Below are positions 1 through 5,023 of a stretch of 8,493 nucleotides of DNA, in pieces. Both the position numbers and the translations under genes were made by a program. The notes beneath the pieces are model-generated. The model saw only the letters and a program-made list of their open reading frames with translations, was not told the origin of the DNA and did no database searches. Positions within the stretch are counted from its first letter, which is position 1. Each line of letters begins with the position of its first letter. The stretch is from Synergistaceae bacterium (lineage in GTDB: Bacteria > Synergistota > Synergistia > Synergistales > Synergistaceae), in contig JAAZCN010000117.1 of assembly GCA_012513245.1 (NCBI GenBank), positions 1-8,493 on the forward strand, given 5' to 3'.

Positions 1-489
1 GGAAATGACCGCTGCGACACCAAAACGAAACTTGAAACGAAATGCCATGTAGATCAAAATACCTGTCAGTGCAAGACCAAGAGCAATAAATGCCTGGTTC
101 CGAAGTTCCTTGCCAACAACGGGGCCTACTTTATCTATTTTTAGAATTTTAAGTCCTCCGAAATCCTTTTTCAGTTTGTCAAGGACCTCTTTCCTGACCT
201 CTTCATCCTCCGCCTGGAAACGTATAAGCACTTCATTTTTATCATAAGCCTGAATTATTGCCTGTCCTTGTCCGATCTCGCTAAGGCTGGCACGAATTTC
301 AGCAACCTTCACGGGCGCAGAGAATTCCACCTGAAGTACAAGACCTCCGGTAAAGTCTACGCTTAGGTTAAGTCCTTTGAAAGCTATCAGACCGAGAGAA
401 GCAGCCATTAGAATGAGGCTTATCACAATGGCGTAAAATCTGTATTTCATAAATGGTAATTTAAGTTTTGAAGCATTAAAAGCAACCAT
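1..489 (-). CDS. secF: Protein-export membrane protein SecF, N-terminal part (gene runs off the window)
   Basis: SecF is the partner of SecD in the SecDF complex, which uses the proton or sodium gradient to pull translocating proteins out of the SecYEG channel on the outer face of the membrane. The window holds the first 163 residues; the reading frame is open to base 1, so the rest of the gene lies beyond it. Visible hallmarks are a first membrane segment at about residues 17-37, the SVDFTGG motif at 43-49, a soluble periplasmic or extracellular domain at about 50-120, the VGPVVGKEL motif at 121-129, and the start of a second membrane segment at about 132-149. The start is ATG at 489, with GGAGG 8-12 bases upstream. 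It begins only 15 bases after the secD stop, so the two are surely co-transcribed. Identification is firm. Only the C-terminal transmembrane half is unseen. Confidence 0.95.
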   Translation of the reverse strand, partial: MVAFNASKLKLPFMKYRFYAIVISLILMAASLGLIAFKGLNLSVDFTGGLVLQVEFSAPVKVAEIRASLSEIGQGQAIIQAYDKNEVLIRFQAEDEEVRKEVLDKLKKDFGGLKILKIDKVGPVVGKELRNQAFIALGLALTGILIYMAFRFKFRFGVAAVIS

Positions 490-504
490 TAACAGCTCCT
501 CCTT

Positions 505-1887
505 CTATAGCGTTTTCATTTTACGGTGTGAATGCATGGCGCTTAGGAGCGAGCGGGTAACTATCACATTACAGAAAACTGCGGAAATAACACCTATGCT
601 CAATGTAACAGCAAAACCCCTGATGGGACCGCTTCCGAAATAGAACAATACTGCAGCTGCTATCAGAGTTGTAATGTTTGAGTCAAGTATTACTACCAGC
701 GCCTTTCTAAAACCTGCGTCCAAAGCTGCCATCTTCGTCTTGCCTGACTCCAGCTCTTCCTTCATGCGCTCGTAAATAAGAATATTGCCATCGACGGCCA
801 TTCCTATGGTGAGGATGATGCCTCCGATGCCGGGAAGCGTAAGCGTCGATTTGAGAAATATAAGGCTTGCCATAACAAGAAGCATGGCAACGCAAAGAGC
901 TATGTTTGCTGCTATACCGAGGAAGCCATAGTATATGAGCATGAATGCTACGACAAGCGCCGCTCCTATCAAACCCGAGCGTATGCCCTGTTTGATAGAG
1001 TCTGCGCCAAGAGTCGGACCTACAGACCTATTTTCTAGGATCTCGACAGAAACAGGGAGAGCCCCTGCTCTAAGCATGATGGCAAGTCTGTTTGCTTCAG
1101 GAGTTGTAAATTTACCTGTGATCTGTGCCTCTCCTCCTGAGATACGCTGCTGTACCACCGGGGCGGATATGACCATTCCGTCAAGTACGATGGCGATCTG
1201 TTTTCCAACATTCGCTGCAGTAGCCTCATCAAAAAGCTTGGCGCCGTCTGTATTGAACTTTAGAGAGACCGCAGCCTTACCAAATTGGTCAAAGGTCGTG
1301 TCAGCCTTGGTCAGGTCTTTGCCGGTGACATATGCTTTGCCAAGGAGATAAGCCGCACCGTCTTCGCCTTTACCTACGGCGATGTCGGGATTTGCCTTCA
1401 CAGCCTCTTCCATCTGACTGACATATTCACTGACCTCGTTTTTGGCCTGCTGGTATCGATCCTGGGCCACAGTGAACTGTTCGTCGTTGTCATAGTTCGA
1501 ACGGATCGGTTCAGCAGGCACTCTTGGTGATTCTCCAAGCACCTGTCGGAACTCCATTACCGCAGTTCTCCCTATAAGATCAAGTGCTGCTTCCGGATCT
1601 TCGATGCCGGGGAGGTCTACAGCTATACGATCTTCACCCTGTCTCTGGATAACGGGTTCTGCGATCCCGTATTGGTCGATGCGGCTTCTGAGCACCGCAA
1701 GGAGGCTTTCGATACTGTCCGGTGTAACGGGATTTTCAGGGGTACCCTTTGCCTGCAGAACGATATGTACACCGCCCATTAAATCAAGCCCCAAACGAAC
1801 CTTGCCCTTTATAGGGAAAGCTATAAAAGCGGCGATGAGGATCACGACCAAAATTAAACTCAGCCGCCATTTGTCTCTTTTTACCAT
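505..1887 (-). CDS. secD: Protein translocase subunit SecD
   Basis: SecD works with SecF and YajC to drive the late steps of Sec-dependent export using the ion gradient. The 460-residue protein has a first membrane helix at about residues 8-24, the GLDLMGG motif at 33-39, and a large extracytoplasmic domain containing RSRIDQYGIAEPVIQ (68-82), DRIAVDLPG (86-94) and RTAVMEFRQ (107-115). RSVGPTLGADSI follows at 287-298, before five membrane segments. The conserved GMAVDGNILIYERMKEE stretch (362-378) carries the acidic residue (Asp366) placed at the ion path in studied SecDs, and DSNITTLIAA lies at 402-411. Many homologues read GMAVDAN here, so Gly367 is a mild variant. I chose ATG at 1887 because AAGGAGG lies 10 bases upstream (1898-1904) and MVKRDKWR is a typical SecD N-terminus. 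A longer frame reaches a GTG at 1926, but that codon sits inside a hairpin and has no ribosome binding site. This is a short SecD, not a SecDF fusion. Confidence 0.97.
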   Translation of the reverse strand: MVKRDKWRLSLILVVILIAAFIAFPIKGKVRLGLDLMGGVHIVLQAKGTPENPVTPDSIESLLAVLRSRIDQYGIAEPVIQRQGEDRIAVDLPGIEDPEAALDLIGRTAVMEFRQVLGESPRVPAEPIRSNYDNDEQFTVAQDRYQQAKNEVSEYVSQMEEAVKANPDIAVGKGEDGAAYLLGKAYVTGKDLTKADTTFDQFGKAAVSLKFNTDGAKLFDEATAANVGKQIAIVLDGMVISAPVVQQRISGGEAQITGKFTTPEANRLAIMLRAGALPVSVEILENRSVGPTLGADSIKQGIRSGLIGAALVVAFMLIYYGFLGIAANIALCVAMLLVMASLIFLKSTLTLPGIGGIILTIGMAVDGNILIYERMKEELESGKTKMAALDAGFRKALVVILDSNITTLIAAAVLFYFGSGPIRGFAVTLSIGVISAVFCNVIVTRSLLSAMHSHRKMKTL

Positions 1888-1906
1888 AGAGAAAGCGCCT
1901 CCTTGC

Positions 1907-1944
1907 AAAGAAAACGGAGTGGACACTGTAGTTGTCCTCTCCGT
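1907..1944 (-). terminator. Hairpin with T-rich tail between yajC and secD (attenuator- or processing-like)
   Basis: Read on the minus strand, ACGGAG-A-GGACA and TGTCC-A-CTCCGT form two stems of 6 and 5 bp separated by a single A-A mismatch, around a 7-base loop (arms 1933-1944 and 1914-1925). The 3' arm runs straight into TTTTCTTT, the layout of an intrinsic terminator with an interrupted T tract. It lies after the yajC stop and only 10 bases upstream of the secD AAGGAGG. Since secD has no clear promoter of its own, a full terminator would silence it. A partial terminator that sets the yajC:secDF ratio, or an RNA-processing or stabilising stem, is more likely. The pairing is seen directly; the function is inferred. 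Confidence 0.5.
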
Positions 1945-1979
1945 ATGAATACACGACTTACTTCAGTTGAGACTAAAAT

Positions 1980-2402
1980 TTAAGCCTCTTCCTTTGTTGT
2001 ATCTTTTGTTTCTTCAACTTCAACTTCAGCTTCAACTACTTCAGCTTCCTTTACAGGTTCTTCAGTTGTTTCTGCCGGCGTCTCTGATTTTTTAAGCTTC
2101 TTTTTCTTTGCTTTCGTGTCCATTCCACCATCAGTTTTTTTCATGGAGACTGAACTCTTTAGTATTCTTGCTTTTATTCCGTCGTCAAGCTCGATTATAT
2201 AGCTGTCATCAAGAATCTCTCTTACTATGCCAAAAAAACCGCCTGCTGTAATTATCGTAGAACCCCTGCTAATGCTCGCAAGCATTTCTTCATGCACCTT
2301 CTGCTTTTTCTTCTGCGGGCGAATGATCATAAAATAAAAGATCGCCGCGAACATAGCGAGAGGAAGCATCATGCTTACAAGACCGCCCTGACTACCACCC
2401 AA
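1980..2402 (-). CDS. yajC: Preprotein translocase accessory subunit YajC with an extended charged tail
   Basis: YajC is a small single-span membrane protein that associates with SecDF and the SecYEG translocon. The 140-residue product has a short Gly/Gln-rich N-terminus and one membrane helix at about residues 10-28. The family signature FYFMIIRPQKKKQK follows at 22-35, then a compact cytoplasmic domain (GSTIITAGGFFGIV, 47-60; YIIELDDGIKARILKSSV, 68-85). Residues about 97-105 are lysine-rich and 106-140 are strongly acidic and low in complexity, making the protein longer than typical YajC of about 85-115 residues. The chosen start is TTG at 2402: AAGGGGG lies 7 bases upstream (2410-2416), and the MGGSQGG start resembles other YajC N-termini. 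An ATG pair at residues 11-12 lacks a good binding site and would cut into the membrane helix. It is first in the yajC-secD-secF operon, behind the promoter at 2429-2457. Confidence 0.95.
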   Translation of the reverse strand: MGGSQGGLVSMMLPLAMFAAIFYFMIIRPQKKKQKVHEEMLASISRGSTIITAGGFFGIVREILDDSYIIELDDGIKARILKSSVSMKKTDGGMDTKAKKKKLKKSETPAETTEEPVKEAEVVEAEVEVEETKDTTKEEA

Positions 2403-2428
2403 ATTAATTCCCCCTTATTTAATAATTG

Positions 2429-2457
2429 ATTATAAGAACCAAAAATTTTTTGGTCAA
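2429..2457 (-). promoter_or_regulatory. Sigma-70 type promoter for yajC-secD-secF
   Basis: On the minus strand, TTGACC (2452-2457) and TATAAT (2429-2434) are separated by exactly 17 bases, giving 5/6 and 6/6 matches to the housekeeping consensus. Transcription would start near 2422, leaving a leader of about 20 bases that contains the AAGGGGG binding site for the TTG start of yajC. This is the strongest promoter-like signal in the window, and it indicates that the Sec operon is transcribed independently of rex. The spacer carries a 17-base palindrome, listed separately. Confidence 0.8.
2438..2454. repeat. 17-base palindrome inside the yajC promoter spacer (operator-like)
   Basis: ACCAAAAA-T-TTTTTGGT has perfect 8-base arms around one central base. 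It fills most of the 17-base spacer and overlaps three bases of the -35 box. A dyad in this position is typical of a repressor operator, but the core is an A5/T6 run, so an intrinsic DNA bend or chance in AT-rich DNA is also possible. As RNA it could not act in this operon, because it lies upstream of the predicted start site. The symmetry is seen; the regulatory role is inferred and no regulator is identified. Confidence 0.5.
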
Positions 2458-2508
2458 AAGTAACGCTGGTTATTCTAGCATGACTTAGGCTCTTTGTATA
2501 ATAAAATT

Positions 2509-2538
2509 TGCTTTACTGCTTTACTTCTGCTTTACTTC
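2509..2538. repeat. Short tandem repeat spanning the rex stop codon
   Basis: The motif TGCTTTACT occurs three times in a row, at 2509, 2517 and 2528. The second and third copies extend to TGCTTTACTTC, so the spacing is 8 and then 11 bases. The rex stop codon (2521-2523) lies inside the second copy, and the last four Rex residues (VKQK) are encoded by the repeat. Slippage here would alter the extreme C-terminus of Rex or move its stop codon. Nothing suggests a regulatory role. Confidence 0.55.
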
Positions 2539-3156
2539 TCTCTCCTTAAGAAAAAAGAGGAGTTTTTCGAGCTCTACGAATATGTCCACCCTATAGAAAA
2601 GTATCTTTTCAGGTGCAACGACCGTAGCAGGCGTAAACGCGAGTATCCCTTTCAAAGAGGGAGAGAGAACGGCCTTGTCCACACAATTCTGTGCCGCTGA
2701 GGCCGGAACTGCCAGAATGAGAACTTCGATGCCCCGTTCCTCCATAACTTTGGCGATGTCGTCGACATGCCAGCAATGTACTCCCATTATTTCCTGCCCA
2801 ACTTTTTCAGGATCTACGTCAAAAAGTGCGTCGACCTCAAATTTGTAACTTTGGAAAGCAGCATGAGCCATCAAGGCTGTACCAAGGTTACCAACACCAG
2901 CGAGAGCTACATTCCACACTTTGGGAGACGCAAGTATGTTTTCTATATGCAGGCAGAGGCGATTAACATGATATCCGACGCCCCTCTTGCCGATCTCCCC
3001 AAAATATGAAAGGTCCTTGCGTACCTGGCTTGCTTTGATCCCAAGGATCTCTCCTATTTGAAGAGATGATACTACCTTGCGCTCCTCTTCCTTCATCTGG
3101 ATCAGCAACCGATAATACTGGATAAGCCTCTCGACGGTCGGTTCTGCTATCCTCAT
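2521..3156 (-). CDS. rex: Redox-sensing transcriptional repressor Rex
   Basis: Rex is a cytoplasmic dimeric repressor that senses the NADH/NAD+ ratio. It binds operators of fermentation and respiration genes when NADH is low and leaves DNA when NADH rises. The 211-residue protein has the usual two-domain plan. An N-terminal winged-helix domain (about 1-75) includes EPTVERLIQYYRLL, the recognition region KASQVRKDLSYFGEIG (41-56) and KRGVGYHV (57-64). A Rossmann domain follows, with the dinucleotide-binding GVGNLGTAL (87-95) and the acidic loop FDVDPEKVG (112-120). The C-terminal swapped helix motif VDIFVELEKLLFFL is present. Its length matches the family (about 205-215). Start ATG at 3156 has AGGAGG 8 bases upstream (3165-3170). 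It lies 77 bases after eno with no clear promoter between, so it probably shares the rqcP-eno transcript. I found no convincing two-armed Rex site (TTGTGAA-n4-TTCACAA type) in the window, so autoregulation is unproven. Confidence 0.96.
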   Translation of the reverse strand: MRIAEPTVERLIQYYRLLIQMKEEERKVVSSLQIGEILGIKASQVRKDLSYFGEIGKRGVGYHVNRLCLHIENILASPKVWNVALAGVGNLGTALMAHAAFQSYKFEVDALFDVDPEKVGQEIMGVHCWHVDDIAKVMEERGIEVLILAVPASAAQNCVDKAVLSPSLKGILAFTPATVVAPEKILFYRVDIFVELEKLLFFLKEREVKQK

Positions 3157-3171
3157 TCAACGCACCTCCTG

Positions 3172-3183
3172 GTATGTACATAC
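3172..3183. promoter_or_regulatory. 12-base perfect palindrome beside the rex ribosome binding site
   Basis: GTATGTACATAC is a perfect 12-base palindrome one base upstream of the rex AGGAGG. As DNA it could be an operator half-turn; as RNA it could form only a weak 4-bp stem with a 4-base loop. Another exact palindrome, GATCCGGATC (3199-3208), followed on the minus strand by a run of six T (3188-3193), lies nearby in the same 77-base eno-rex gap. The stem it could make is too short to call a terminator. The symmetry is seen; any role is inference. Confidence 0.35.
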
Positions 3184-3233
3184 TTGCAAAAAATCAGCGA
3201 TCCGGATCTCTTGCGTTCTTTTATGGAATTATT

Positions 3234-4517
3234 TTACTTTTTGTGCCTTGTCAAATCCGTGCCGGCAAAATGGGAACGCCCTTGAAGTGATTCTTCTATG
3301 CGTAACAGTCGGTTGTATTTCCTGAGCCGTTCGATCCCTCTCGGTGCCCCTGATTTGATCTGGCCGGCGCCTGTGGCTACAGCCAGGTCGGATATGAAAC
3401 AATCAGCAGTCTCTCCCGAGCGGTGAGAAATTATCGTCCTGTAACCGCCACGTTTTGCCATTTCAACAAGCTTAAGAGTCTCAGTCAATGTCCCTATCTG
3501 GTTCGGCTTTACCAGAACTGCATTTGCTACCCCTCTGTCCATTCCAAGCTGAAGCCTGTCTGTGCAAGTGACAAAAACATCGTCGCCTATCAGCTGGATC
3601 TTGTCCGATAACCTTTTAGTCATGTCTATCCAGCCCTGCCAGTCGTCCTCGGCAAGTCCGTCTTCTATAGAGATTATGGGGTATTTCTCACACATAAGCT
3701 CATATATGTCTATAAGTTCGTTCGCAGTATATTTATAGTCACTGCCGTGGAACTGGTATGCGCCTTTGTTGTAGAACTGGTTAGCCGCAACATCCAGACC
3801 TATGGAAATATCCTTGCCGGGCTGATAGCCTGCACTGCGGATAGCCATTAGCATAAAATCAAGTACCTCTTCCTGATCTCTGAAATCAGAAGCAAAACCA
3901 CCTTCATCTCCCGTGCCTGTAGACTTGTTGTATTTTATAAGGATACGGCTCAGAGCATGGTAGGTCTCAGCTCCCATTCGCAGTGCCTCTGTAAAAGATA
4001 AAGCTCCGTGAGGGATGATGAGAAATTCCTGTATATTAAGGTTATTGTTGGCGTGAGTACCTCCGTTTACGATGTTCATCAACGGTATAGGAAGAATGCT
4101 GGCGTTTAGCCCGCCAAGATACCTCCATAGCGGAATGTTTTTAGAATAGGCCGCAGTCCTGGCAGCAGCAAGTGATACTCCCAGTATCGCGTTTGCTCCA
4201 AGTTTCTTTTTGTGTAGAGTACCGTCAAGCTGTATCAGTAAATCGTCTATCCGGTCCTGTTCAAGAGGATCCATCCCCCTGAGAGCCGGAGATATTATCT
4301 CATTTATGTTTTTTACTGCCTTGAGTACCCCTTTGCCCATATACCTTCCGCTGTCACCGTCTCTAAGTTCATAGGCCTCGTAAGTTCCGGTAGAGGAACC
4401 GGATGGGACACTGGCTTTCCCAACGATTTTTGAGTCGAGAGTCACCTCCACCTCAACAGTCGGAAAGCCTCTTGAATCAAGTACTTCTCTGCCATGGACA
4501 TTAGTAATGTACGACAC
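3234..4517 (-). CDS. eno: Enolase (phosphopyruvate hydratase)
   Basis: Enolase converts 2-phosphoglycerate to phosphoenolpyruvate in glycolysis and the reverse in gluconeogenesis. The 427-residue product is full length for the bacterial family. An N-terminal domain (about 1-130) carries the mobile catalytic loop VPSGSSTG (37-44), and a C-terminal barrel carries the active site. Catalytic residues inferred by family alignment are all present: His155 (GGTHA), Glu164 (QEF), Glu205 (GDEGG), metal ligands Asp242 (LDVA), Glu285 (IEDG) and Asp312 (GDD), Lys337 (LVKPNQIGT), His365-Arg366-Ser367 (SHRSGET) and Lys388. Several usually invariant neighbours differ: DSRGFPT for DSRGNPT, LNIQEF for V/LDIQEF, GETAD for GETED, and IKSGAPRGIER for IKTGxxxRxER. 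The start is GTG at 4517: an in-frame TAA lies six bases upstream, AAGGGGG lies 9 bases upstream (4527-4533), and no nearby ATG is available. It follows rqcP by 26 bases, so it is surely in the same operon. Confidence 0.96.
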   Translation of the reverse strand: MSYITNVHGREVLDSRGFPTVEVEVTLDSKIVGKASVPSGSSTGTYEAYELRDGDSGRYMGKGVLKAVKNINEIISPALRGMDPLEQDRIDDLLIQLDGTLHKKKLGANAILGVSLAAARTAAYSKNIPLWRYLGGLNASILPIPLMNIVNGGTHANNNLNIQEFLIIPHGALSFTEALRMGAETYHALSRILIKYNKSTGTGDEGGFASDFRDQEEVLDFMLMAIRSAGYQPGKDISIGLDVAANQFYNKGAYQFHGSDYKYTANELIDIYELMCEKYPIISIEDGLAEDDWQGWIDMTKRLSDKIQLIGDDVFVTCTDRLQLGMDRGVANAVLVKPNQIGTLTETLKLVEMAKRGGYRTIISHRSGETADCFISDLAVATGAGQIKSGAPRGIERLRKYNRLLRIEESLQGRSHFAGTDLTRHKK

Positions 4518-4543
4518 TTGAGATTACCCCCTTCTTAAGCAAT

Positions 4544-4816
4544 TTACCAGGGACGTTCCTCCCGGTCAACTTTCTTTTCCTCGACTAACTCATATGCGGC
4601 AGCGTTTCTCTTAAGCTGCGTTTCGTCGGATGTCAACACCCTTACTTTCACGATCCTGCCAGGGTAGGCAACTTCTATCATGTCGCCAATCCTGACTTCC
4701 GCAGCAGACTTGCATGTTTTACCATTGATCCTTACTGCGCCTATCTCAACCATGTCCTGTGCCAAAGTCCTGCGTTTGATCAGCCTTGAAAGCTTAAGAT
4801 ATTTATCCATCCTCAA
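4544..4816 (-). CDS. rqcP: S4-domain RNA-binding protein, RqcP (YabO/YlmH-relative) type
   Basis: This small cytoplasmic protein of 90 residues is almost entirely one S4 RNA-binding domain (about residues 1-60: DKYLKLSRLIKRRTLAQ, 4-20; GAVRINGKTCKSAAEVRIGD, 26-45), with a short basic-acidic tail. It matches the RqcP/YabO family, which binds the 50S subunit beside tRNA and helps RqcH add alanine tails to nascent chains on stalled, split ribosomes. The Hsp15 family (heat-shock, 50S-peptidyl-tRNA recycling) is the related alternative, but it is usually longer and basic at its C-terminus. The start is TTG at 4816, giving MRMDKYLK, which aligns with MRLDKxLK of the family. GGTGA lies 7 bases upstream (4824-4828). 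An ATG two codons later would remove the family Arg2. A five-codon frame (MVIIF, ATG at 4830, TGA at 4813-4815) overlaps the start and might couple translation. It is first in the rqcP-eno-rex unit. Confidence 0.88.
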   Translation of the reverse strand: MRMDKYLKLSRLIKRRTLAQDMVEIGAVRINGKTCKSAAEVRIGDMIEVAYPGRIVKVRVLTSDETQLKRNAAAYELVEEKKVDREERPW

Positions 4817-4848
4817 AAGATGATCACCATCCCGGCAATATCAGAGAA

Positions 4849-4877
4849 AGTATAATCCATATCAACCGCTCGTGCAA
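4849..4877 (-). promoter_or_regulatory. Sigma-70 type promoter for rqcP-eno-rex
   Basis: On the minus strand, TTGCAC (4872-4877) and TATACT (4849-4854) are spaced by exactly 17 bases, with a -10 match of 5/6 and a weaker -35 of 3/6. The start of transcription would fall near 4841-4842, giving a leader of about 25 bases before the TTG start of rqcP. The surrounding 4817-5023 gap is 207 bases and very AT-rich. Besides this promoter and the inverted repeat over its -35, it holds a second perfect TATAAT without a usable -35, and no recognisable terminator for rpoD. Some read-through from rpoD is therefore likely. Confidence 0.65.
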
Positions 4878-4900
4878 TAATTATCAAACTTTAATTATTG
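4875..4900. repeat. Inverted repeat overlapping the -35 box of the rqcP-eno-rex promoter
   Basis: CAATAATTA (4875-4883 on the plus strand) and TAATTATTG (4892-4900) are perfect 9-base arms around an 8-base centre; on the minus strand the order and symmetry are the same. The arm nearest the gene overlaps three bases of the -35 hexamer. This geometry, with arm centres about 17 bases apart, would suit a dimeric regulator that blocks or contacts RNA polymerase. The arms contain almost only A and T, so the chance of accidental symmetry is raised. It does not match the known Rex consensus. It is not terminator-like, because no T run follows. Confidence 0.5.
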
Positions 4901-5023
4901 TAAAATAACCAGTCAAGGTTACTCGTTTTAGAACGTTTAATGCTTTATTTATTCACAATTGATAATCATTATATATATTCTCTTAACAGCCAAATTTATA
5001 ATATTTTTTCACAAACTGTTTCT

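Noticed and set aside
1888..1926. Longer secD start (13 extra residues, GTG at 1926)
   Set aside because: The GTG lies in the loop edge of the yajC-secD hairpin without a binding site, while ATG at 1887 has AAGGAGG at good spacing and a normal SecD N-terminus.
4960..5000. A perfect TATAAT (minus strand) in the rpoD-rqcP gap as a second promoter
   Set aside because: The only nearby TTG-type -35 (TTGGCT) is 14 bases away, too short, and hexamers at 16-18 bases do not match the consensus.
4952..5014. Two TTGTGAA half-sites (minus strand, 4952-4958 and 5008-5014) upstream of rqcP-eno-rex, resembling half of a Rex operator
   Set aside because: Both are in the same orientation, 49 bases apart, and the sequence where the second arm should be matches only 2-3 of 7 bases. 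In such AT-rich DNA this is expected by chance.
5010..5023. A terminator directly after rpoD
   Set aside because: The sequence after the rpoD stop is AT-rich, with only CAG...CTG end pairing and no continuous stem followed by a T run.
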